Below are positions 7,324-15,578 of a stretch of DNA of 64,000 nucleotides, piece after piece. The stretch comes from Streptomyces hygroscopicus (GTDB lineage Bacteria > Actinomycetota > Actinomycetes > Streptomycetales > Streptomycetaceae). The stretch lies in assembly GCA_002021875.1 (NCBI GenBank), contig CP018627.1, positions 4,898,001 to 4,962,000 on the forward strand, given 5' to 3'. The notes below the pieces were generated by a model that was not told the origin of the DNA, searched no databases, and saw nothing but the letters and a program-made list of their open reading frames with translations. The position numbers and the translations under genes are program-made. How positions within the stretch are numbered: position 1 is the first letter of the stretch; each line of letters opens with the position of its first letter.

Positions 7324-9957
7324 ATGAGCGCACCGATCACGACGAGCGCACCGAAGCCCGAGACCGCCGCCGCCCCCACCATCGTGCTGGTCGGTCACGG
7401 AATGGTCGGCCAGCGGTTTCTCGAAGCGCTCGTCGAGCGGAACGTCACCGAGACCGCCGCCCGCGTCGTCGTGTTCTGCGAGGAGCCCCGGCCCGCCTAC
7501 GACCGCGTCCAGTTGACCTCGTACTTCTCCGGCCGCACCCCCGACGAACTCTCCCTCGTCGAGGACGGCTTCATGGCGCGGCACGGCATCGAGTTGCATC
7601 TCGGCGACCCGGCCGAGTCCATCGACCGCGCCGCCCGCACCGTGACCGCCCGCTCCGGGCTGACCGTGGCGTACGACACGCTCGTGCTGGCCACCGGCTC
7701 GTATCCGTTCGTCCCGCCCGTGCCCGGCAAGGACAGCGACGGCTGCTTCGTCTACCGCACCGTCGAGGATCTGCTCGCGATCGAGGAGTACGCCGAGCAC
7801 CGCACGTCCGGCGTCGTCGTGGGCGGGGGGCTGCTGGGCCTGGAGGCGGCGGGGGCGCTGAAGGGGCTCGGGCTGACCACGCACATCGTGGAGTTCAACC
7901 CGCGGCTGATGGCCATCCAGGTGGACGAGGGCGGTGGCGCCGCGCTGCGCCGCACGGTCGAGGACATGGGCCTGATCGTGCACACCGGCGTGGGCGGCAA
8001 GGAGATCACGGCGGACGGCGACGGCGCGGTCACCGCCATGGCGCTGTCCGACGGCTCGTCCATCGACACCGACCTCGTCATCTTCTCGGCGGGCGTACGC
8101 CCCCGCGATCAGCTCGCCCGCGACTGCGGTCTGGAGGTCGGCGAGCGCGGCGGGATCGCGGTGGACGAGCGGTGCCGCACCAGCGATCCGGCGGTGTACG
8201 CGATCGGCGAATGCGCGCTGGCCGCCGACGGCCGGGTGTACGGGCTGGTCGCGCCCGGCTATGAGATGGCCGAGGTCGCGGCGAGCACCATCGCCGGCCA
8301 GGCCACCGCGCGCTTCGACGGCGCCGACACCTCCACCAAGCTCAAGCTCCTCGGCGTCGACGTGGCCAGCTTCGGCGATGCCCATGGCGCCGCCGACGGC
8401 TGCCTGGACGTCGTCTACTCCGACTCCCGCACGGGCGTCTACAAGAAGCTGGTGGTCGGCGCCGACGGCACCCTCCTCGGTGGGGTGCTGGTCGGCGACG
8501 CCGAGGCGTACGGCATGCTGCGCCCGCTCACCGGCGCCGTACCGCCCGTCGCCCCCGAACAGCTCGTGCTCCCGGCGGGGCTGGGCGCGCCCGCCGCGCT
8601 CGGGCCGTCGGCGCTGCCGGACGAGGCGGTCGTCTGCAACTGCCACAACGTCACCAAGGGCGCGATCCGTTCGGCCGTCGCCGACCACCACTGCACCACC
8701 GTCCCGGAGGTGAAGAAGTGCACCAAGGCGGGCACGGGCTGCGGCAGTTGCGTCAAGGCGCTCACCTCACTCGTCAACGACGAACTGGAGGCGAGCGGCG
8801 TCAGCGTCGACAAGGGGCTGTGCGGCTGCTTCGCGTACACCCGCGCCGAGCTGTACGAGATCGTCCGCACCCTGCGCATCACCAGCTACGCCCGGTTGCT
8901 GGACAGCCACGGCCGGGCCGAGGCCCGGCAGGGCGACGGCTGTGAGGTGTGCAAGCCCGCCGTCGGCTCGATCATCGCCTCGCTGGCCCCGACCCTGGGC
9001 GCGAGCGGCTATGTCCTGGACGGCGAGCAGGCGGCGCTGCAGGACACCAACGACCACTTCCTGGCGAATCTGCAGCGCAACGGGTCGTATTCGATCGTGC
9101 CCCGGATCCCCGGCGGGGAGATCACCCCGGAGAAGCTGATCGTGATCGGCGAGGTGGCCCGGGACTTCGGGCTCTATACGAAGATCACCGGCGGTCAGCG
9201 GATCGACCTCTTCGGCGCCCGGGTGGACCAGCTCCCCCTGATCTGGGCGCGGCTGGTGGACGCCGGATTCGAGTCGGGCCACGCGTACGGCAAGGCGCTG
9301 CGCACCGTGAAGTCGTGTGTGGGGCAGACCTGGTGCCGCTACGGAGTGCAGGACTCGGTCCGGATGGCCATCGACCTGGAGCTGCGCTACCGGGGGCTGC
9401 GCGCACCGCACAAGCTGAAGTCGGCCGTCTCGGGGTGTGCCCGCGAATGCGCGGAGGCGCGCGGCAAGGACTTCGGCGTGATCGCCACCTCCACCGGCTG
9501 GAACCTGTACGTGGGCGGCAACGGCGGAGCCGATCCGCGCCACGCCGATCTGCTCGCCCAGGACCTGGACGACGAGGAGCTGATCCGGCTCATCGACCGG
9601 TTCCTGATGTTCTACATCCGCACCGCGGACCGTCTGGAGCGCACCTCGGCCTGGCTGGAGCGGATCGAGGGCGGCCTGGACCATGTGCGCGATGTGGTGG
9701 TCGACGACTCGCTGGGGCTGGGCGCCGAGCTGGAGGCGATGATGGCCGACCATGTGACCGGCTACCGCGACGAGTGGGCCGAGACCCTGGGCGACCCGGA
9801 ACGGCTGCGGCGCTTCGTCTCCTTCGTCAACGCGCCCGACGCGCCGGACCCGACGGTGAAGTTCGTGCCCGAACGCGACCAGGTCAAGCCGGACCTGACG
9901 ATCCTGTCCGGCCCCACCCTCCCCGTCCGTACCCTCGAAGGGACTGCCAGCCGATGA
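7324..9957 (+). CDS. nirB: Assimilatory nitrite reductase (NADH), large subunit
   Basis: An 877-residue NirB, reducing nitrite to ammonium with electrons passed from NAD(P)H through FAD and Fe-S clusters to sirohaem. Domains in order: FAD/NAD(P) reductase (residues 1-415; IVLVGHGMVGQRF), BFD-type [2Fe-2S] domain with CNCHNVTKG and CTKAGTGCGSC, a second Cys cluster (CGCF ... DGCEVCKPAVG), then the ferredoxin-like half domain and sirohaem/[4Fe-4S] domain with SCVGQTWCRYG and SGCARECAEARG supplying four cysteines. The length is normal. ATG at 7324 follows GGAGG at 7312, two bases after the previous stop, and the stop overlaps nirD by ATGA. Part of a nitrogen-assimilation operon. Confidence 0.93.
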   Translation: MSAPITTSAPKPETAAAPTIVLVGHGMVGQRFLEALVERNVTETAARVVVFCEEPRPAYDRVQLTSYFSGRTPDELSLVEDGFMARHGIELHLGDPAESIDRAARTVTARSGLTVAYDTLVLATGSYPFVPPVPGKDSDGCFVYRTVEDLLAIEEYAEHRTSGVVVGGGLLGLEAAGALKGLGLTTHIVEFNPRLMAIQVDEGGGAALRRTVEDMGLIVHTGVGGKEITADGDGAVTAMALSDGSSIDTDLVIFSAGVRPRDQLARDCGLEVGERGGIAVDERCRTSDPAVYAIGECALAADGRVYGLVAPGYEMAEVAASTIAGQATARFDGADTSTKLKLLGVDVASFGDAHGAADGCLDVVYSDSRTGVYKKLVVGADGTLLGGVLVGDAEAYGMLRPLTGAVPPVAPEQLVLPAGLGAPAALGPSALPDEAVVCNCHNVTKGAIRSAVADHHCTTVPEVKKCTKAGTGCGSCVKALTSLVNDELEASGVSVDKGLCGCFAYTRAELYEIVRTLRITSYARLLDSHGRAEARQGDGCEVCKPAVGSIIASLAPTLGASGYVLDGEQAALQDTNDHFLANLQRNGSYSIVPRIPGGEITPEKLIVIGEVARDFGLYTKITGGQRIDLFGARVDQLPLIWARLVDAGFESGHAYGKALRTVKSCVGQTWCRYGVQDSVRMAIDLELRYRGLRAPHKLKSAVSGCARECAEARGKDFGVIATSTGWNLYVGGNGGADPRHADLLAQDLDDEELIRLIDRFLMFYIRTADRLERTSAWLERIEGGLDHVRDVVVDDSLGLGAELEAMMADHVTGYRDEWAETLGDPERLRRFVSFVNAPDAPDPTVKFVPERDQVKPDLTILSGPTLPVRTLEGTASR

Positions 9958-10325
9958 CCATGGCACCCGAGCGGACCGCCGTCCGTGTGGAACTCCTCAT
10001 CGACCAGCGGTGGTTCGCGGTCTGCGAGCTGACCGACCTCACCCCCGGGCGCGGCGTGGCCGCCCTACTGCCGGACGGCGCCCAGGTGGCGGTCTTCCTC
10101 GACCGGTCGGGACGCGCGTACGCGATCGCCAACCGCGACCCGTTCACCGGGGCGTACGTCCTCTCCCGGGGATTGCTGGGCTCGGCGGGCGGACGGCCGT
10201 TCGTCGCCTCCCCGCTGCTGAAGCAGCGCTTCGACCTGGAGACGGGGCGGTGCCTGGACGACGAGACGGTCGCCGTCCAGGCGTATGTCACGCGCACGGG
10301 GGACGCGGCAGCGCACGTCGCCTGA
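9954..10325 (+). CDS. nirD: Nitrite reductase (NADH), small subunit NirD
   Basis: A 123-residue Rieske-fold protein that partners NirB. It has the NirD strand pattern (VFLDRSGRAYAIANRDPFTGAYVLSRGLLG, then PFVASPLLKQRFDLETGRCLDD) but lacks the Cys-His pairs of true Rieske proteins, as expected for NirD, which does not bind a cluster. It starts in an ATGA overlap with nirB, so the subunits are probably translated together. The following 130 bases hold GC-rich direct repeats (two copies of TCACCGCACGTCGCGTG at about 10438-10472) and no gene. Confidence 0.9.
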   Translation: MTMAPERTAVRVELLIDQRWFAVCELTDLTPGRGVAALLPDGAQVAVFLDRSGRAYAIANRDPFTGAYVLSRGLLGSAGGRPFVASPLLKQRFDLETGRCLDDETVAVQAYVTRTGDAAAHVA

Positions 10326-10457
10326 GGGGGTCGGCGCACGTCCCGTGAGGCGAGCAGCGCCCGCCCCGGGAGGGGGCAGCCCCTTGAGCGGGGCAGCGCC
10401 CTCCGCCAAGGGGGAGTCACCACCCGCCCCGTGCGAGTCACCGCACGTCGCGTGCGG

Positions 10458-11708
10458 TCACCGCACGTCGCGTGAGACCAGCATCCCGCACTGGACGGGG
10501 TCGCTCGCGCAGCCGGCCGTCCCCGCGGCGAACACGCCCTTCGTTCCGGGGACGCCCGCGATGCCGAGCACCGTGGACATCTCGCTGTGTTCGGTGACGT
10601 CGGCGGGCAGTTCCTCGGTCGCCCACTCCGTACCGGTCCAGCGGGACAGCACGGAGTGGCGGTTGCCCGGGGTCCAGCCGCCGATCCACAGCCGCCCGGC
10701 GCCGTCCGCGCCCACGGCGTTCGCCTCGCCGACGGGGAGCGCGGGCAGCGACTCCCAGCGGCTGCCGGTCCAGCGGGTGGCCATGGTGGCCTTGGGCGTG
10801 TCCTCGTTGGTCTTGCCGACCACGTAGACCGAGTTACGGCCGGTGGCCACGGCGTGGCCGGCCGTCCAGCCGGTCGGGGACTCGGCGGGGGTGGGCACCT
10901 CGCGGACCGTCCAGCCGCTGCCGTTCCAGTGGTGGAGCAGCGGCTTTGTCACATCGCCGGTGACGGCGTCGGAAGTGACCCAGACATCGTCCGGGCCGGT
11001 GCCGGTGATGCTCGAGGGACGCACCTCCCCGCCGCCGGGTGCGGCGGGGAGGGACACCCTCTGCCACCTGGAACCGGTCCAGCGCTCCAGATAGGAGACC
11101 TCGGCGCCGCTCTCCGGATTCCAGTCGAAGCCGGTCAGCCAGGCCGACTTCTCACCGAACGTGGCGATGTCGAGGACGAAGCTCAGCGACCCCTCGGGGG
11201 CGGCGGCATGGTCGACCTTGTGCCACTTCTTCCCGTCCCAGTGCTGCAGCACGACCGCGGTGTTGTCGTCCAGCGTGCCGGCGGCCCAGGCGTCGTCGGG
11301 CGCGGAGGCGGCGATCTCCTGCAGCCACGTGGCCTTGCCGCCGGTGGCGGCGGCGGGCACATCCGTCCACGTGGTGCCGTTCCAGTGCCTGATCAGGGGG
11401 GTGGATCCGGCGGCGCCGTCCGTGTTCCGGCCCACGATCCACGCGTCCTTGGCACCGGTCGAGGCGACGTCCCAGAACTCCTTCGAAGCCGTCTCGCCCA
11501 TCGGCGTCCGCAGCTTCCACGGGGTGGCGGCGCGGGCCGCCGGGTCCGGCGCGGTGGTGGACGTGGCGGCGGTGACGGCGCCCGGCGCGGCGTTCGCCGG
11601 GGTGGCGTTCGCCGGGGTGCCGAGGGTGCCGAGTGCGACCGCGCACACGGCGACCGCCGTGCGCAGCCAGATGCGGCGGGTTCCGGGCCGTCCTGTGGTT
11701 CTGTCCAT
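10458..11708 (-). CDS. Secreted beta-propeller-like protein
   Basis: A 416-residue exported protein. The N-terminus has Arg residues, a hydrophobic core (AVAVCAVALGTLG) and Ala-rich sequence fitting a Sec signal peptide with cleavage near ANAAPGA. The mature part holds about six repeats of the pattern HWNG-x-W or RWTGSRW followed by DVWV/DAWA strands (for example RHWNGTTWTDVP, QHWDGKKWHKV, ERWTGSRWQRV, HHWNGSGWTV), like galactose-oxidase or WD-like propellers. Function is unknown. A promoter-like motif 39 bases upstream matches that before the ECF sigma gene at 13674, suggesting it is a target of that sigma factor. Confidence 0.75.
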   Translation of the reverse strand: MDRTTGRPGTRRIWLRTAVAVCAVALGTLGTPANATPANAAPGAVTAATSTTAPDPAARAATPWKLRTPMGETASKEFWDVASTGAKDAWIVGRNTDGAAGSTPLIRHWNGTTWTDVPAAATGGKATWLQEIAASAPDDAWAAGTLDDNTAVVLQHWDGKKWHKVDHAAAPEGSLSFVLDIATFGEKSAWLTGFDWNPESGAEVSYLERWTGSRWQRVSLPAAPGGGEVRPSSITGTGPDDVWVTSDAVTGDVTKPLLHHWNGSGWTVREVPTPAESPTGWTAGHAVATGRNSVYVVGKTNEDTPKATMATRWTGSRWESLPALPVGEANAVGADGAGRLWIGGWTPGNRHSVLSRWTGTEWATEELPADVTEHSEMSTVLGIAGVPGTKGVFAAGTAGCASDPVQCGMLVSRDVR

Positions 11709-11746
11709 GACCTTCCTTCTGCTCGGGTGGGGTTCTCAGAAGGAAA

Positions 11747-11771
11747 TGGCCGCGGCCCGGCCGTTCTTACA
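11747..11771 (-). promoter_or_regulatory. Putative ECF-sigma promoter of the propeller gene
   Basis: On the minus strand TGTAAGAA (11764-11771) is followed after 11 bases by CGGCCA (11747-11752), 39 bases before the start codon at 11708. The same two blocks with the same 11-base gap occur before the sigma gene (13709-13733). Confidence 0.5.
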
Positions 11772-11786
11772 GCCCGCCCCGGCCAG

Positions 11787-13013
11787 TCATTCCGGGGTTT
11801 CCGGGGTTTCCGGGGTCTTCAGTTGCCGGTCGGTCCACTCCGACCTGACGGTGGCGGTGTAGTTCACCACCGTGCCCGAGGTGAGCCCCGCCTTCGCGGC
11901 CTTCGCGTCCGGCTCGGTCAGGACCTCCTGCTCGGACAGCAGGGCCCCGGTCGCCGGGTCCACGATCAGCTCGGACCGCCCGGTCCCGTAGCCGGGCCGG
12001 TCGGACGCGGGCAGGGCGAAGCCGACGCCCTCGCGGCCCAGCGGATCGGTCACCTCGCCGAGCGCGCGGATGCCCGGCAGCCCCGCGATGACGCGGTACG
12101 CGGCGGCCCGTACCTCGGCCTTCACCGGCAGGCCGATCAGCCCGGCCGCCTGCCGCCACATCCACTCGGTGCGGCCGCGGACCTCGCTCCCGCCGTCCTC
12201 CCGGTACAGGTCCGACAGCACCTTCTTCAGCTTCGCGCTGTCGCCCGGGAGTTCCCGTAGGTCCTCGTAGGTCACATTGCGTGCGCCGAGGGCGGCGATC
12301 CGGTCGCCCGAGTTGATGCGGTCCACCGTCGGCCGCTTCCCGGCCCCGGTCTCGATCCGCAGACCGAGCCTGCCGCCCCGTCCGGTGTCGGCGAGCGTCA
12401 GGTCCTTCGGCGAGCCGGCGGCCCGCCAGCGCGCCGTATCGCGCTCGGTGCGGGGCTTGGTGGTGGCGTCGAGCCCCATGACGTTGAGGCTTTCCGTGCC
12501 GGGCCGTACCCCGAAGGACCGCTGCTGCTTCTCGGAGCTGGACACCGCGAAAGTCTCCCCGGACGCGTCGACGACGGCGATCCAGGCCGACCGGGTGGTC
12601 ATCTGCCAGTAGGTGCCCTCGTCCGCCGCCGTCCGGTCCAGCCGGTCGGCGACGTGTTGCAGCGCCAGACGGCCGTTGGCCGGGATGTGCCGGGCGCCGT
12701 CCGCCGTGGGGCCGACGGACGCCCGGGAGCCCTCGGCGCCCGAGCCGCCCTGGGGGAGGGTGGCGACGAGCACTCCGGCGGCAGCCGCTGTCGCCGCGAC
12801 GGGCAGCGCCCAGCGCCAGGTGAACATCCGGGGGGACCGGCGGAGTTCCGACGCCTCGGCTGTGCCGACCGTGCCGGCCGTACCGGCCGTACCGGCCAGG
12901 ATGGTCTCCAGGTCGCGGCGGGCGCGTGCGGAACGGGCCAGGTGGTCCGGATCGAGTTCCGGGGGCCGCGCGTCCGCCAGGGTCTTCATCACATCGTGCC
13001 GCTTGCGTGCCAT
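11787..13013 (-). CDS. CU044_5270 family membrane protein, sigma-factor partner
   Basis: A 408-residue protein encoded immediately after the ECF sigma gene, with one base between stop and start. The N-terminal 90 residues are cytoplasmic (MARKRHDVMKTLADARPPEL, then the RARRDLETILAG helix), followed by one membrane segment WRWALPVAATAAAAGVLVATL and a long exported part with LTEPDAKAAKAGLTSGTVVNY. This layout matches the CU044_5270 family, often found beside ECF sigma factors, and the cytoplasmic part could act as an anti-sigma domain. An AGTAGTAGT-like run is encoded by repeated GTACCGGCC blocks. The exported domain has no recognised catalytic motif. The role is inferred from position. Confidence 0.72.
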   Translation of the reverse strand: MARKRHDVMKTLADARPPELDPDHLARSARARRDLETILAGTAGTAGTVGTAEASELRRSPRMFTWRWALPVAATAAAAGVLVATLPQGGSGAEGSRASVGPTADGARHIPANGRLALQHVADRLDRTAADEGTYWQMTTRSAWIAVVDASGETFAVSSSEKQQRSFGVRPGTESLNVMGLDATTKPRTERDTARWRAAGSPKDLTLADTGRGGRLGLRIETGAGKRPTVDRINSGDRIAALGARNVTYEDLRELPGDSAKLKKVLSDLYREDGGSEVRGRTEWMWRQAAGLIGLPVKAEVRAAAYRVIAGLPGIRALGEVTDPLGREGVGFALPASDRPGYGTGRSELIVDPATGALLSEQEVLTEPDAKAAKAGLTSGTVVNYTATVRSEWTDRQLKTPETPETPE

Positions 13014-13014
13014 C

Positions 13015-13674
13015 TCAGGTCTCCTTCACTGTCACGTTCGCGCGAGGGGCGCGAGGGCGGGGGCGAGGGTCAAGGCCGGGCTCGGGGCCGGGGCCGGGGC
13101 TGGAGTCCGAGCCGGGGCTGGAGTCCGAGCCGGGGCTGGGGCTGGGGTCCGAGCCGGGGCTGGGGCTGGGGTCCGGGGAGGGCCCGACCGCGTCCACGGC
13201 CCGCTCCAGCCGCCGTCTGGCCCGGTGCAGCCGCACCGCGAACGTGGCGCTGGAACAGCCGAGGACGCGCGCGGCCTCTCGCGGGCCGAGCCCGTGCCAG
13301 GCGACCAGCGTCAGCAGCTCGCGGTCGGCGGCGGACAGCCCCGCCAGCGCCTGCAGTGCCACCGCGCGCTCGGTCACCCCCGCGGCCACGTCCTCGACCT
13401 GGGCGCCGGAGGTGATGACGCGCTGAGCCTCCTGGGCGGCCAGGTTGTACTGCCTGCCGTCTCTGCGCCGCAGCTCGCGGGTCAGATTGCGGGCCACGCC
13501 GAGCAGCCACGGCAGCGGCGGCGTCGGGATGTCCCGCATCCGCCGCCAGGCGACCGTGAAGGTCTCGCTGGTGATGTCCTCACCGACCTGCCGACCCACC
13601 AGGCTGGCCGCGTAGGCCAGCACACGGGGGTGGCACTCCTCGTAAAGGTCCCGAAAGCGTTGGGCGTCGGTCAC
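13015..13674 (-). CDS. ECF-type RNA polymerase sigma factor
   Basis: A 219-residue sigma-70 family ECF factor. Region 2 spans about residues 5-75 (RFRDLYEECHPRVLAYAASL; TSETFTVAWRRM; LPWLLGVARNLTRELRR), and region 4 about 110-165 (GLSAADRELLTLVAWHGLGPREAARVLGC, then the recognition helix with RLHRARRRL). GTG at 13674 follows GAGGAG. The last 50 residues are a proline/serine/aspartate tail built from SPSPGSD and SPGSD repeats, not part of the sigma fold. It is cotranscribed with the CU044_5270 gene, and an upstream motif shared with the propeller promoter suggests autoregulation. Confidence 0.88.
   Translation of the reverse strand: MTDAQRFRDLYEECHPRVLAYAASLVGRQVGEDITSETFTVAWRRMRDIPTPPLPWLLGVARNLTRELRRRDGRQYNLAAQEAQRVITSGAQVEDVAAGVTERAVALQALAGLSAADRELLTLVAWHGLGPREAARVLGCSSATFAVRLHRARRRLERAVDAVGPSPDPSPSPGSDPSPSPGSDSSPGSDSSPGPGPEPGLDPRPRPRAPRANVTVKET
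13079..13186. repeat. Short tandem repeats in the 3' end of the sigma gene
   Basis: Imperfect units of GGGGCTGGAGTCCGAGCC and GGGGCTGGGGCTGGGGTCC follow one another and encode the SPGSD/SPSPGSD tail of the sigma factor. Such a tract is prone to length variation. Confidence 0.75.
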
Positions 13675-13708
13675 GCCGTCTCCTCATCTCGGCTCTCTCA
13701 CCATGCAG

Positions 13709-13733
13709 TGGTCGGGGGCCGCGCTTTCTTACA
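13709..13733 (-). promoter_or_regulatory. Putative autoregulatory promoter of the ECF sigma gene
   Basis: On the minus strand TGTAAGAA (13726-13733), an 11-base gap, and CGACCA (13709-13714), 35 bases before the GTG start. It matches the motif before the propeller gene in both blocks and spacing. The rest of the 13675-14102 gap holds degenerate copies of CCAAGCGGACCACG near 13795-13870 and the bxlR promoter region. Confidence 0.5.
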
Positions 13734-14019
13734 CCCGGGGAGAGGAAAGTTTGGGCGGCGAGGTGCCTACACGCTGGAGCGGGGTCACCGGCCAAGTGGT
13801 GCGGGGCCAACGGCCAAGCAGACCACGACCTCAGCCAGTCGAACGGGCCCACCGACCAAGCGGACCACGGCGCCCAGCCGGGCGCGCGGGCGGCCCCGCC
13901 GAGGGGGAAGTCGCCCGGCACGGTGGCGTGACGGCGGCGGAGGCCGGCCCCGCGGCGCTGCGTAAGCTCAGGAGCTTATGGGGACGTCCCTCTCTCGTCT
14001 CTTCACGTCCGATCCGGTT

Positions 14020-14027
14020 TTCCGGAA
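14020..14027. promoter_or_regulatory. TTCCGGAA palindrome upstream of the LacI-type regulator
   Basis: Perfect 8-base palindrome 76 bases before the regulator start. The same core occurs just before the lipoprotein gene at 15563-15570. It is a candidate operator for the regulator itself; an imperfect TTCCGAG...CCCGGAA pair follows at 14041-14061. Confidence 0.35.
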
Positions 14028-14102
14028 GACTTCTGCAAGGTTCCGAGGGTGCGCCCCGGAAAGTGAGAGGCGGGGGTGGCTCCCGTCAACCGAGGAGGCG
14101 GA

Positions 14103-15146
14103 ATGGCTACGGAGAGCAGGGGCACCGAGGGCGGCGCCCGGCCCAAGGTGACGATCACGGCCATCGCGCAGGAGGCCGGGGTGTCGGTGCCCACGGTCTC
14201 CCGGGTGGTCAACGGCCGTTCGGATGTCTCGCCCGAGACCCGGGCCCGGGTCGAGGACCTGCTGCGGGTCCACGGCTACCGCCGCCGCCAGCGCGTGCCC
14301 GGCGACCGCGCCGCCCTGGTGGACCTGGTCTTCAACGACCTGGACAGCCCCTGGGCGGTGGAGATCATCCGCGGCGTGGAGGAGGTCGCCCACCAGGACG
14401 GGGTGGGCACGGTGGTCTCGGCCATCCACGGCCGCGCGGGCTCGGCCCGGCAGTGGCTGAAGAACCTGCGGGCCCGCGCCTCGGACGGGGTGATCCTGGT
14501 GACGTCCGTGCTGGAGCCGGTGGTCCACGAGGAGCTGCGGCGGCTGAACGTGCCGATCGTGGTCGTCGACCCGGCCGGCTCCCCGGCGCTGGACGCGCCC
14601 ACCGTGGGGGCGACCAACTGGGCGGGCGGCATGGCCGCCACCGAACATCTGCTGAGCCTTGGCCACCGCCGGATCGGGCTGATCGCCGGTCCGCCGCGGC
14701 TGCTGTGCAGCCGGGCCCGGCTGGACGGCCACCGCGCCGCGCTGGAGGCGGCGGGCGTGCCGTTCGATCCGGGGCTGGTGGCGCAGGGCGACTTCTACCA
14801 CGAGTCCGGTTTCCACGGCTGCGACCAGCTGATGTCCGGGCCCACCCCGCCGACCGCCATCTTCGCCTCCAGCGACCAGATGGCCCTGGGGGCGATCGAG
14901 GCCCTGCGGCGTCGGGGGCTGCGGGTTCCGGAGGATGTGAGCATCGTCGGCTTCGACGACTTGCCCGAGGTGCGGTGGTCGGCGCCGCCGTTGACGACGG
15001 TTCGTCAACCGCTTGCGGAAATGGGGAAGTTGGCCGCGCGTACGGTGTTGCGGCAGGCGCGGGGGGAGGAGGTCGAGTCGCCCAGGGTGGAGCTGGCCAC
15101 GCAGTTGGTTGTCCGCTCCAGCACCGCGGCACCGGCCGAGGGCTGA
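14103..15146 (+). CDS. bxlR: LacI-family transcriptional regulator (BxlR-like)
   Basis: A 347-residue LacI/GalR repressor. The N-terminal headpiece VTITAIAQEAGVSVPTVSRVVNGRSDVSPETR carries the helix-turn-helix and hinge. The periplasmic-binding-like effector domain follows, with VDLVFNDLDSPWAVEIIRGV and the C-terminal SIVGFDDLPEVRWSAPPLTT. ATG at 14103 is preceded by GAGGAGG. It heads a gene set in the order regulator, solute-binding lipoprotein, two permeases, GH3 glycosidase, matching bxlREFGA of Streptomyces, where BxlR represses xylobiose uptake. The ligand is therefore probably a xylo-oligosaccharide, but other beta-linked sugars are possible. Confidence 0.82.
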   Translation: MATESRGTEGGARPKVTITAIAQEAGVSVPTVSRVVNGRSDVSPETRARVEDLLRVHGYRRRQRVPGDRAALVDLVFNDLDSPWAVEIIRGVEEVAHQDGVGTVVSAIHGRAGSARQWLKNLRARASDGVILVTSVLEPVVHEELRRLNVPIVVVDPAGSPALDAPTVGATNWAGGMAATEHLLSLGHRRIGLIAGPPRLLCSRARLDGHRAALEAAGVPFDPGLVAQGDFYHESGFHGCDQLMSGPTPPTAIFASSDQMALGAIEALRRRGLRVPEDVSIVGFDDLPEVRWSAPPLTTVRQPLAEMGKLAARTVLRQARGEEVESPRVELATQLVVRSSTAAPAEG

Positions 15147-15149
15147 TTC

Positions 15150-15268
15150 CCCACCCCGCCCCTTCCCGAACGGGGGCTGCGCCCCCGCCCCCGCCGGGGC
15201 TCCGCCCCGGACCCCGGTCCTCAAGCGCCGGACGGGCTGGAAAATCCAGCCCGTCCGGCGCTTGAGGA
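15150..15268. repeat. REP-like element with a 24-bp perfect hairpin
   Basis: This intergenic copy carries the same ordered blocks as 6924-7026. It ends in a perfect inverted repeat: the 24-base arm 15218-15241 pairs with 15245-15268 around an AAA loop. It follows the regulator gene directly and could end its transcription, although no T-tract follows. Confidence 0.8.
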
Positions 15269-15289
15269 CACGCCCGAAGGGCGCTCAGG

Positions 15290-15465
15290 AGTGCGGCCTC
15301 CGGCGGGGTATGGAGGCGGAGCCCCGACGGAGGTGCGGGGGCGCAGCCCCCAGCGGAGGCGTGGAGGCGAAGCCCCGACGGGGGCGTGGGGACGCAGCCC
15401 CAGCAGGGAGACGGGGGCGCAGCCCCAGCGGGGGGCCGGGGGTGTCCCCCGGTTCGGGGAGGGGC
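15290..15465. repeat. Array of small GC hairpins between regulator and lipoprotein genes
   Basis: Several imperfect units of about 22-26 bases, each with a small hairpin such as GGGGGCGCAGCCCCC or GGCGAAGCCCC separated by GAGGCGTG or GACGG spacers. Together with the REP-like element they fill most of the 432-base gap between 15146 and 15579. No ORF with coding character is seen. Confidence 0.65.
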
Positions 15466-15500
15466 GGCGTGGGGAACAAAGCCACCCGCCGCCAGAACTC

Positions 15501-15571
15501 TTGACACCGCATCAGCACCCCCATACCTTCCACGCAACCGCTTCCGAGAATTATCGGGCTACTTCCGGAAG
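15501..15571 (+). promoter_or_regulatory. Putative promoter and operator of the xylobiose uptake operon
   Basis: TTGACA at 15501-15506 and ATACCT at 15523-15528, with a 16-base spacer, form a plausible housekeeping promoter. A perfect palindrome CTTCCGGAAG at 15562-15571 overlaps the RBS region and shares its core with 14020-14027, consistent with regulator binding that blocks expression. Confidence 0.45.
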
Positions 15572-15578
15572 GCACACG

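Noticed and set aside
13079..13186. CRISPR or regulatory array
   Set aside because: The repeats are in frame and encode the low-complexity tail of the sigma factor.
15290..15465. CRISPR-like spacing of short repeats
   Set aside because: Units are degenerate GC hairpins with spacers that are themselves related, not unique; no cas genes are near.
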